Assembly (NCBI GenBank): GCA_026770585.1
Contig: MU646435.1
Location: forward strand, 639,329 to 663,382
DNA: 24,054 nucleotides
Origin: Baffinella frigidus
Lineage: Eukaryota > Cryptophyceae > Cryptomonadales > Baffinellaceae
Direction of reading: 5' to 3'
Shown here: piece by piece, positions 6,774 to 15,600 of the stretch
How positions within the stretch are numbered: the stretch's first letter is position 1
How the letters are laid out: the number at the start of each line of letters is the position of its first letter
Program-made: the position numbers and the translations under genes
Notes under the pieces: generated by a model
Seen by the model: only the letters and a program-made list of their open reading frames with translations
The model's database searches: none
Told to the model about the DNA's origin: nothing

Positions 6774-6775
6774 TC
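6617..6775. repeat. CT and CA microsatellite cluster
   Basis: CT tracts interspersed with (CA)n and CACACT units, ending in a CA run near 6770. Simple-sequence DNA; reading frames across it are not genes. Confidence 0.9.
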
Positions 6776-6830
6776 AAGCAAAGACGCCCGCCCGCACTTC
6801 CCTGGCTTTCGGCCCTCTCTTCCTAGCTAG

Positions 6831-6938
6831 GTTTGAAACTGCCCCCCCCCTACGACCACCATAGGGCCCTAGCTAGGCATGGCCCTACTGCAGGGTCCTA
6901 TAAGGAAGCGGTTTCTTATGAGCGAGGTACCTCTGTAG
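6831..6938. mobile_element. MITE-A copy 1 (left arm truncated)
   Basis: Carries GAAACTGCC, a C-run, GGGCCCTAG and the right arm GGTTTCTTATGAGCGAGGTA ending CTCTGTAG. The outer left arm is missing and replaced by unrelated CT-rich flank. Confidence 0.7.
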
Positions 6939-7047
6939 CTGAGGCGCTGTGTGAGGAGACCAGAAGTTAAGGACCATCTACGTGTGTGGCACAGACGCCT
7001 CCGCGACTTGGCGCGCCATGGCGAGGATCTTCTCGAGTTGGACCCCC

Positions 7048-7130
7048 TAGCCACTTGAGGGATAAGAAACCAGAACTTAAGAACCAGTTTCGCTGGTTCT
7101 TAAGTTCCGTTTCTTATCCCTTTAGTGGCG
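7048..7130. mobile_element. Hairpin element (MITE-B relative)
   Basis: Arms GCCACTTGAGGGATAAGAAA and its complement enclose AACTTAAGAACCAG / CTGGTTCTTAAGTT around a five-base TTTCG loop; about 28 paired bases from 7059 to 7120. The following 7110-7180 resembles the inside of the complete MITE-B at 23616-23719 (CCCTACCGTAGGGCCCT and CCTAGGACCT). Confidence 0.65.
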
Positions 7131-7245
7131 AGTAGGTTCATATGCCCTACCGTAGGGCCCTGGGACCTACCTAGGACCTGTCAGGGGTCTGTTTTGACGT
7201 GTGTGGCACAGACGCCTCCGCGACTTGGCGCGCCATGGCGAGGAT

Positions 7246-7367
7246 CTCATCTCTCTCTCTCTCGCTTTCTCTCGCTGTCCCTCTCCCTCTCCCTCTCCCT
7301 CTCTCTCTCGCTCTCCCTCTCTCTCTCTCTCGCTCTCCCTCTCTCTCCCTCTCTCCCTCTCTCTTTG
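7246..7367. repeat. CT/CCCT microsatellite
   Basis: Pure pyrimidine tract of CT, CCCT and CTCGCT units joining the second and third copies of the coding-like fragment. It ends in TTTGGGGGTG. Confidence 0.9.
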
Positions 7368-7459
7368 GGGGTGACTAGCTTGCCGGCGGGGCCACAGACG
7401 CCTCCGCGATTTGGTTAAAGGACCTAACGGACCTGAAGGCGCGCCATGGCGAGGATCTC

Positions 7460-8280
7460 CTCGCCCCTCTCCAACCCCGCGATCCACTTGGACGGGAGCC
7501 GCGAGGCACCTGCCCCTCTCTCTCTCTCCCTTGGGCTCATGGTTGATAGGCTCAACGCCTCTTAACAAATACATCATATGGCGGTACTGCTCACACGCCT
7601 CTGCTCACCGTGGCGCACCCTACGCTCCAAGGGGGGGTCAGCGGGGGCTTCCGAGAAGAAGGTGCGATTTCGGGTGTAAAATTTAGAAGCCCGCTGTGTG
7701 GATTGGTGAGACCAAAAAAAATGAGACAAAGTCTTCCGGGACCAGAGTCGAAAAAAGGACGCACCCGTCCTGTGGAAGCTTCCCTGCATATTTTCACCCT
7801 CTCAAGAGGAGGATCTGAGCCCTACGTGTTTTTTCTGTTCGTGGAGGTTCGCTTTATCTCCATGAATTCGAGTGAAGTCGTGGCCTCCACGTTGGATGTC
7901 CTTCAGGTTCGGCCCTAGTTGCTTTCCGATCAACTCCAATCCCGAGGCAGACCCGGACGGACTTCGTATTTTGACTATCCCTTATCTGCCGGCCCCGCCT
8001 CAAGTCGTCACCGTCGACTTTGACGTTTTTGGGCTCGGCCGCCCCTGAATGGAAAATTCCAGAAAAATAATCAGCTTGCCAGGCTCACTAAACTGAACAA
8101 ATCGAGTAATTGGTGCTTGATAATTTGAGGAAACCCTGTTTTTTTAGAGCCGGGACACCCTCGTCCGCACCATTCAAATCCTTAAGGCCCTGGTGTAGGG
8201 ATTCCTAAGGAAATATTTTAAAATCAAAAAAAATCGGCAGATAAGGGATAGAGGAAACCGCTGTTTGCAAGGTGGACAGG
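7460..8280. other. Unassigned sequence
   Basis: No gene or repeat family recognised. A 102-codon frame runs from 7610 to 7915, but its composition gives no motif and it has no splice or family support. Confidence 0.3.
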
Positions 8281-8283
8281 TGG

Positions 8284-8440
8284 GACGAGACGTGAGGGCT
8301 CTTCAGGTCCTTGAGGTTTTAATTTCTCCCAGCATGGCCCAACGACACGCCCTTCCGTAGAAAGGATCTGCAGAGAAAGCATTTTGGCTCTCGGATCGCA
8401 TTTAGCTCTCCAGTGCAGAGGCTCATGAAGAGGGGATAGA
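8284..8440. repeat. Dispersed repeat K, copy 1
   Basis: Contains GGTCCTTGAGGTTTTAATTT, CCCAACGACACGCCCTTCCG and CTCTCCAGTGCAGAGGCTC. Related copies lie at about 10074-10387, 10388-10527, 11467-11840, 14424-14537, 15466-15500, 16150-16230 (inverted) and 22622-22745. No coding content recognised. Confidence 0.65.
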
Positions 8441-8890
8441 AGGTGGTTTTCTTGGGGTCTAGCCTTGGGTACCCAGAAGCTCGATTGCTTTACTCTTTTC
8501 ATTCTCAGTCCCGAGGCGGGTCTACCGCAGTGCCAGTTTTTTTGTTTAGGGGTTCTTCACGAAATCCCTTGACAATCACAGTCGTGTTGGCCATGGGGGG
8601 GCAAGAGCAAGAGAGCGAGGTGAAACGAGACAAAGAGCCACGCCCGTGTGATAAGTATATGTAGGGTACGGGGGGAAAGCGAGGTTTAATAAGTTGACAA
8701 ACACGACCGATAGGGGGAGAGATGGGTATCTTTTTGGGCCCCAGTTGACTGGGAATTTTTGTACTCTGTCCAAAAGGAATTTTCCAGAAAATCTGTCTCA
8801 GGAAAATTTTGCTAAAAAACACTCTGTCCCAGGGGAATTTTCCCAAAAATCACTGTCCAAGGGGACATTCTCCAAAATACGCTTCGCTCT
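8441..8890. other. Unassigned sequence with GGAATTTTCC-like short repeats
   Basis: From about 8750 to 8880 the motif CTGTCCNAGGGGAATTTTCC recurs four times in imperfect form. Nothing else recognised. Confidence 0.4.
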
Positions 8891-9101
8891 CCACTCGAGC
8901 CTAGAAATGTGATCATTTTTCAAAATGAAACTTTACAAGTCCTTCACAAGTGGACCGCTGTGTAGTAATTTTCACACAAATAGTCAGGTTATTTGCCTCA
9001 GCTGGCGGAATTCCGCCCGACACGTGACCAAGCCTGCCCGTGACTGGTACTAAATTTAATGACCCCACATTTTAAATACTTTCTCTTCTAGCCTCGAGTG
9101 G
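8891..9101. mobile_element. MITE-D, diverged copy (D8)
   Basis: Ends CCACTCGAGCCTAGAA and TTCTAGCCTCGAGTGG are inverted repeats matching the family's CCACTCGAG terminus. Inside are GTAGTAATTTTCACACAAAT and ACACGTGACCAAG, family-like features. Older than the copies in the HA gene. Confidence 0.6.
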
Positions 9102-9163
9102 CTGTCACTCTCTCATGCTCTCTCGCAAAAACGCGACCGAGGAGTGGGAGGGATGTCCACCGC

Positions 9164-9283
9164 CTACAGGGGTACCTCGCTCATAAGAAACTGCCCCCCC
9201 CCTAGGACCACCATAGGACCCTAGGCATGGTCCTACTTTAGGGTCCTAGAGGGGGTCGGTTTCTCATGAGCGAGGTACCCCTG
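9164..9283. mobile_element. MITE-A copy 2
   Basis: Complete element: CTACAGGGGTACCTCGCTCA and its near complement TGAGCGAGGTACCCCTG at the ends, with an inner second palindrome TAGGACCACC...GGTCCTA around GGACCCTAGGCATGGTCC. No coding capacity. It abuts an E-type element at 9284. Confidence 0.8.
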
Positions 9284-9846
9284 CCACACGGTGGGCTTCG
9301 AGGGTTTCGAGACCCCTAGATTCCACTGTAACGTGACCAAATTTGCGTTAGAAAATCCTTAAAGTTAATTGCCCACAGGGTAAGTTCAACTTACCCTGCA
9401 CCCCAAACCCCAAACACTAAACCCAAAATGTCCAGCCATCAACCCTCACCCCGCACCACTAAACACAATACACACTTACACAAAACCAAGTCGAGTTGAT
9501 GGAATCCTGAGTCGTCCTGAGTGAATTCTGAGTTGTTATCACTGAATCCTGTGTCGTGCTGAGTGAATTTTGACATGAGACCTGGGGACAAAGTTGGCGA
9601 GAGTGTCCTACGGAGAGTCCGAACATTTGAACATGATACAAATAGCCAACATTTCACTGAACTGCGGCCATTTGCGGCCCGTTCGTGGACGATTTTTTTC
9701 CCCCTTAAAAAACTGGTTAAAAAACTGGTACCCACACCCCAGCCAGTTTCAGTTTTTAACTAAAAACTGGTTGTGATGAGACTGGCTGATGGGTTCTCGT
9801 CGGCCACACTAGTAAGTTGACTTTTGATGAAAGGTCCACCGTGTGG
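9284..9846. mobile_element. MITE-E copy interrupted by a ~430-bp insertion
   Basis: The left part 9284-9380 (CCACACGGTGGGCTTCGAGG) and right part about 9814-9846 (GTTGACTTTTGATGAAAGGT then CCGTGTGG) match the intact 137-base element at 19394-19530. Between them lies unrelated DNA with telomere-like CCCCAAA units, a 42-base repeat present twice (9502-9571) and AAAACTGGTT palindromes near 9708-9770. Confidence 0.6.
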
Positions 9847-10073
9847 TACTTTGCCCTTGAGCTTTGACCTGTGAGAACACCTGGTAGACGTGTTGGGTTT
9901 GATCCGTAATAAAACTCTGAAGCCTAAAGCGTCAGATTGGAGGAAGGCGCGGAACCGAGAGAGTGTAGTTAATTAACGGGGTGTATTTGTGTCAGTTTTC
10001 CTTGGGGGTATTTTGTTTTAGGAGCGTAGAAAAGACCATTCAAAAGATCCGCAGATTTTTTTCCCGGTTGGAG
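9847..10073. other. Unassigned sequence
   Basis: No gene or repeat family recognised; moderately AT-rich. Confidence 0.3.
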
Positions 10074-10527
10074 GTCCTTTAGGTCCTTTAGGTTCTTCGA
10101 GCTCCCAACATAGGCGGACACCGGAAATTGTTCTGTAGAAAGGCCATGCTTCCTTTCAGATCACATCAAGCCAGAGGATCCGGCAGAACCGGCTAAAAGG
10201 GTATCCTCACCGGGCGTTTGAGTTAGGCCAAAGAGGCACAGGCCTCGCACACACACTCAGGATAAAGCAAGTCGGCTGAAGGCCTCTGGTATCCCATCGT
10301 CAAGCTCACAGGAGCTCCAACCACGGATACCTCAGATGTCAAACCAAACACATGTAGAGGTTTCCCCCAAGGTGATTTGTTTTCAGGTCCTTTAGGTTCT
10401 TCGAGCTCCCAACATAGGCGGACACCAGAACTTATCCTGCAGAAAGGCCATGCTTCCTTTCGGATCACATCAGGCCCCCCAGTGCAGAAGGATCGCGGCA
10501 GAACCGGCTAAAGGGTATCCTCATCGG
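10074..10527. repeat. Dispersed repeat K, two tandem units running into the gap
   Basis: GGTCCTTTAGGTTCTTCGAG, GCTCCCAACATAGGCGGACA and CAGAACCGGCTAAA-GGGTAT occur at about 10083-10205 and again at about 10386-10524, a period near 310. The second unit is cut by the N run. Confidence 0.75.
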
Positions 10528-11467
10528 NNNNNNNNNNNNNNNNNNNNNNNNNNNNNNNNNNNNNNNNNNNNNNNNNNNNNNNNNNNNNNNNNNNNNNNNN
10601 NNNNNNNNNNNNNNNNNNNNNNNNNNNNNNNNNNNNNNNNNNNNNNNNNNNNNNNNNNNNNNNNNNNNNNNNNNNNNNNNNNNNNNNNNNNNNNNNNNNN
10701 NNNNNNNNNNNNNNNNNNNNNNNNNNNNNNNNNNNNNNNNNNNNNNNNNNNNNNNNNNNNNNNNNNNNNNNNNNNNNNNNNNNNNNNNNNNNNNNNNNNN
10801 NNNNNNNNNNNNNNNNNNNNNNNNNNNNNNNNNNNNNNNNNNNNNNNNNNNNNNNNNNNNNNNNNNNNNNNNNNNNNNNNNNNNNNNNNNNNNNNNNNNN
10901 NNNNNNNNNNNNNNNNNNNNNNNNNNNNNNNNNNNNNNNNNNNNNNNNNNNNNNNNNNNNNNNNNNNNNNNNNNNNNNNNNNNNNNNNNNNNNNNNNNNN
11001 NNNNNNNNNNNNNNNNNNNNNNNNNNNNNNNNNNNNNNNNNNNNNNNNNNNNNNNNNNNNNNNNNNNNNNNNNNNNNNNNNNNNNNNNNNNNNNNNNNNN
11101 NNNNNNNNNNNNNNNNNNNNNNNNNNNNNNNNNNNNNNNNNNNNNNNNNNNNNNNNNNNNNNNNNNNNNNNNNNNNNNNNNNNNNNNNNNNNNNNNNNNN
11201 NNNNNNNNNNNNNNNNNNNNNNNNNNNNNNNNNNNNNNNNNNNNNNNNNNNNNNNNNNNNNNNNNNNNNNNNNNNNNNNNNNNNNNNNNNNNNNNNNNNN
11301 NNNNNNNNNNNNNNNNNNNNNNNNNNNNNNNNNNNNNNNNNNNNNNNNNNNNNNNNNNNNNNNNNNNNNNNNNNNNNNNNNNNNNNNNNNNNNNNNNNNN
11401 NNNNNNNNNNNNNNNNNNNNNNNNNNNNNNNNNNNNNNNNNNNNNNNNNNNNNNNNNNNNNNNNNNN
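10528..11467. other. Assembly gap (940 N)
   Basis: Unresolved bases. Both edges lie in K repeat, so the gap probably reflects tandem or dispersed K copies that did not assemble. The long reading frames that cross it are meaningless. Confidence 0.98.
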
Positions 11468-11845
11468 GTTTAGCTCTCCAGTGCAGAGGCTCGTGAAGAG
11501 GGGATAAAGGGTGACTCTGTTGGGGTGTTTGATTGCTTCCAAGTAGGAGCGCGCCCGCACACACACCGAGCCCAAGTCAGCCTCCTTTGAGGCTCATGGT
11601 ATCCCATGGATGGAGTATAACAGCTCCAGCCACGAATACCCCACCAGGTGAGATGAGTCATGGGGGGGGGTGAGGTGAGATCAGTTAGACACCAAAGATG
11701 AAAGGAGATAGATGTGGTAAGGTTGAAATGCAGAGGCTTTAGGTCCTTTAGGTTTTAATTTCTCCCAACATGGCCCAACGACACGCCCTTCCGTAGAAAG
11801 GACTGCAGAGAAAGCATTTTTTGCTTTCGGATCGCGCTAGCTTCT
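11468..11845. repeat. Dispersed repeat K, copies after the gap
   Basis: 11468-11650 resembles 10205-10340 (CGCACACACAC, GGTATCCCAT, CAGCTCCA-CCACGAATACC) and 11735-11840 resembles 8300-8410 (TTTAATTTCTCCCAACATGG, ACGACACGCCCTTCCGTAGA). A G-run with GTGAGATGAGTCATGGGG lies between them. Confidence 0.6.
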
Positions 11846-12358
11846 TACCCCGCTCACCAGATCTTGCCTGTTTTTTCTTTCCCCCAGGAAAAATCCGCGA
11901 ACCAGAACCAGTTTCAGTGTACGCCAAATCAGGAGTTCGAAGAACCTAAAGGACCTCAAGGAACTAAAGGACCGGCACATGTTGGCGTTCCCAAAAGCAC
12001 AGACGTTGCGGTTGGGCCTGAGGGTGCATTGTGCAACAGGCCCTGACACCCTCTGCGCGGGACGGTCGCAAGCGCGTCGAGTCCTCTTCTGTGCCGTCCT
12101 CCTCGGATCACTCGCGCCGGAAGCTGGCTCTATCTCCCCCGGGGGCTCCTTGGAGCTGTTGCCCGTTTTCCCGAATCTTTCACGCGGCGGCTGGCCGGCA
12201 TTCCTCACTGCGCCGCGCCTACCCCAGACCTCCTGGTCAGCTGGAGCTCCGCTTCCGTGGTGCAGGCGCAGCCCGCGGGGGCCAAACGCTGCCCCCCTGC
12301 GAGTCCTACCCGTGGCCTTGGTCTCGCGAGGCATCATCTCCGATCCCCGCAACGTGCC
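11846..12358. other. GC-rich leader region of the HA-repeat gene
   Basis: 11940-11975 is an inverted scrap of repeat K. From about 12047 the sequence turns GC-rich and open in several frames at once; one frame is stop-free from 12047 through the first HA exon. A second frame reads as a Ser/Arg-rich stretch (RDGRKRVESSSVPSSSDHSR). It could be 5' UTR, promoter or an upstream exon; I could not decide between frames. Confidence 0.35.
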
Positions 12359-12655
12359 ATGGGCTCTCCATGCCAGGGCTCGGCACGCCAGCGCAGGTCC
12401 AGTCTTGCAGCCCCCACGTCTCTCCCCGGTCGCCCTGCTGTGAAGTTGCGCTCTCCGCGGTCGTGCGCTATGGTCAAGAAAGCGTGCCCCCCCCTGCGTC
12501 ATTTCTTTCCCCATCCAGGCGGGGGGAAGCAGGACATGAACTGGAGCCAGCGGCTGGAGGAGCTGCGCGTGGTCGCAGAGGGCAACGGGGGCGATGCCCA
12601 CGTCCCCCAAGGCGACCCGGAGCGGCCGCAGCTTGGGACGTGGTGCGCCACGCAG
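12359..12655 (+). CDS. First exon: basic N-terminus plus first HA segment (A1)
   Basis: From ATG 12359 (GTGCCATGG context) 99 codons run to CAG|GTGCGG. The first 40 residues (MGSPCQGSARQRRSSLAAPT...) are rich in Ser, Arg and Ala with few acids, compatible with an organelle targeting peptide. The alternative start ATG 12470 gives MVKKACPPLRHFFPHPGGGK. The HA part reads NWSQRLEELRVVAEGNGGDA, HVPQGDPERPQLGTWCATQ. A possible acceptor TTTCCCCATCCAG ends at 12518, so the HA part could instead be a separate exon starting at 12519 in phase 1. Confidence 0.6.
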
Positions 12656-15600
12656 GTGCGGACCATAGCAATTGAATAGGAGGAATTACTACGGCCGTAG
12701 TAATTGAACGGGATAAATTACTACGGTCATAGTAATTTCATAATCGACGCTCATAACTATAGATTTGTGAAGTCGCTCGTTTCTGGTACAAATTTTAAAA
12801 CTATCGTGGTTTTATCAAGGAATTGGAGCCGTTTCTAGTTTTTAATGAGCTCAGCTTTATAATTTGTACCACGAAGTTTTATAATTTGTACCACGAAAGC
12901 GACTTTACAAATCTATAGTTATGACCTCCCACTATTAAATTACTACGGCCACAGTAATTGAATAGGATAAATTACTATGGTCCTCACCTGCGGGGCACAG
13001 GTGCGGAAGAGCGTGATTCCCGGACTCCTTGCTTTTGATTTTTTGTTTACCAACCACTTTTTGCCTGACCCCACTATCTTCGTTTGGCGTGACGATCCTC
13101 CCCCAGTTCGACAGTTTGACTGAACTGTGGAGGTATTGTACGTGCGCGGTAACTAAATCTGAAGGGATCAGTACCAGCGAAAACAATGATTAGCCAGCAG
13201 CCATGGGCGGCGCTTGCAGGCAACCCGATGTAGTAGCGTGTTGAGCCTGGGTACGCGTTTGCTGTGGTACGGCTGGGAACGGGTTTTTTCTTTGATTCTC
13301 CACTCGTACCACGGCACACCGCTGAGTCGCGTCCGTGAAAGCAGAGGAATTTGGAGCAGCTGGGAACACTCCGCGCGGACCGGAGGGATCGTCTCCTCGA
13401 GGTGCTTTCTCTCCCTGGCTGGGTCCGGAAACGGCTCCGACTCTGCTCCTCGTCGCCCCGCAAGTTGGCGTGTTGATACCGCGAGACCGGGAAATCAACT
13501 TCGTGATCGACTAGTGAAACTAGCCCTGAGTCTCATCTCGGAAGATAACTGGATCAGTTCCTTTTCAAAAGGAGGTTGAATAGGAGAAATTAGTTGGGCG
13601 TAGTAAATTTAATTAGGCCTCCTAATTAAATGAAAACGCTAATTAGGGAACTGGTTCAGTTATCTTTCGACATGAAGTCTGGAGGGCAGCGGTCACGGCC
13701 AGCAGTCAAACACCCGCAGCCCAGTGTCTGATCGACCCGGTGCCTGTCCTGCCCAGTGTAGGTTGCGGCTACTGGTAAAAACCCTGCCCGGTTCAGTCAA
13801 CTGAGTTGCAGGGGCCCGCCTCACCACTCGAGAATGCTGGAGGATCCTTTTTACATGTGGGGTTGTAAATATGTGTACCAGGATAACGTAACCAACCTCG
13901 TGACTGCGCTAATTTCACAGAGTTACGTGACCAACTTCACGAAAGTCACTACAAAAATGCCCACGTGTAAAAGAAAACGGTTTTAAATAGGCCCCTCTCG
14001 CATTCTCGTGCTGGCAGATCGGGTTCGTCATAGGAGAAACCACAGGATAAATTACTACGGCATAGGTAATTTCACTTATGACTCCTAATCAAATCAATCA
14101 CCCCTCCCAACAATCCTGGGTGGTCAGATCGGGTTCGTCTTCGGTATCTTCGAGGACGCGTGGGACCAATCATGGGAGGAGCTGTGGGTGGTCGCAGCGG
14201 GCAACGGGGGCGTGGCCCACGTCCCGTGGGGCGACCCGGAGCGGCCGGCGCTAGGGGCGTGGTGCAAGAAGCAGGCGCGACGAACCCCCCCCCTTTCCAC
14301 GCCGAGATGATCGAAACATCCACTTTTGACATCTTGCAAGGGAAGTTCCGTGAATCCTTAAGTCAACCACGTCAGATTTTGCGTGGATGAGGCGTCGGTT
14401 TCCCTGGATCAATCTGGCGTGGTTAGGTCCTTGAGGTTTTGATTTCGCCTGACGTAGGCGAACACTACGCCGTTCCGTAGAAAATATCTGCAGAAAAAAC
14501 GTTGTTTGCCTTCGGGTCGCATTGAGCTCTCCAGTGTAATCTCCATAAATTATTAATTAATTGCTTTTGGGCAACGAAAATTACTACACGATTAGATCAT
14601 AAAAGTAATAGTTAAGCATTTGTGTAGTAAATTTCGTTGCGCCAAACGCAATTAATCAGCACTTTTGTGGAGTTGAAGTGTAGAGGTCCGCACGACAGTT
14701 GACTGAACCGGGCAGGTATTGCACCACCCTGGAGGCAACCCAGGGGCAAATCTTAAGTCAATCTCCCACAGACGCGCCCGGATCCCGGGCGCATTTGTAT
14801 TGGAGTTGACTTCAGAAACCATCGATTTCCCCAGAGGTTGGCTCCAGGGTGGTGGACGGTAACCCAGTCTGGACTGGGAAGGGGCCAATACCAGCCAAAA
14901 CTGTGATTGGCCACTTATGGGCGATTGGCCACTTATGGGCGATTGGCCACTTATGGGCGAAAGGTTTTTTTCCCGTCATCCGTACCACAACACACCCACT
15001 CGAGAATGCTAGAGGAACCTATCTATATGTGGAGTTGTAAATATTTGTCCTAGGATGAGGTGTTCCAACCTCGCGCCTGGCCAATATTTGGCTGGTTTCG
15101 TGACCAATCAACGAAAGTTACTACACAAATACCCACTTTTAAACGCACATCGGTTTTAAATAGGCCCCTCTAGAATTCTCGTGTGGTCAGCTGAGCTGCG
15201 TCCGTGAAAGCACCACACGAGAATGCTAGAGAGGCCTATTCAAAAGTGAGTTGTAACATTTGTGTAGTAACTTTCGTGAGATTGGTCACGTGACTCTGCG
15301 AAATTAGCACAGTCACGAGGTTGGAACTCCCTATCCTGGTACAAATGTTTACAACCCCACATGTAAATAGGTTCCTCCTGCATTTTCGATTGGCAGAGGG
15401 CGTTGGAGCAGCTCGGAGACCTCCGCGCGGACCGGAAGGCTCGTCTCCTCGAGGTCTAGCTCTGTCCCAACGACACGCCCTTCCGTAGAAAGAAATCTGC
15501 CACTTGACGCATGGTGTTTGAACGCTGCCCTCCAGACTCAGGGCTAGTGTCACTGATCCGACCGCAAAACCGATTTCCCGGTCGTGCGGTAACAACACGC

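Larger units (their letters stand above)
6978..7456 (+). repeat. Thrice-repeated coding-like fragment
   Basis: CACAGACGCCTCCGCGACTT followed by GGCGCGCCATGGCGAGGATC occurs at about 6988-7029, 7205-7246 and 7391-7458; the third copy has a 23-base insertion containing GGACCTAACGGACCT. In one frame the first copy reads RVWHRRLRDLARHGEDLLEL then DPLAT and stop. This looks like protein but matches no domain I can name. The second copy runs straight into CT repeat. It may be an exon relic copied with its surroundings. Confidence 0.5.
14275..15396. other. Intron A2-B2
   Basis: Contains repeat K (14424-14537), a J-type core at about 14565-14650 (CAACGAAAATTACTACACG with its complement), shared unit sequence 14750-14990, an 18-base GATTGGCCACTTATGGGC triple repeat (14905-14958), then MITE-D copies D2 and D3 in opposite orientation. 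No exon recognised. Confidence 0.6.

Noticed and set aside
10450-11575. Very long reading frames of about 350 codons on both strands
   Set aside because: They consist almost wholly of the N run; no real sequence supports them.
11837-12610. 257-codon minus-strand frame
   Set aside because: GC-rich antisense of the HA leader and first exon; the plus strand carries the recognisable HA motif and splice donor.
12031-12675. 214-codon plus-strand frame in a different phase from the HA exon
   Set aside because: It reads the HA segment out of frame; only its upstream Ser/Arg-rich part might matter, and that could not be resolved.
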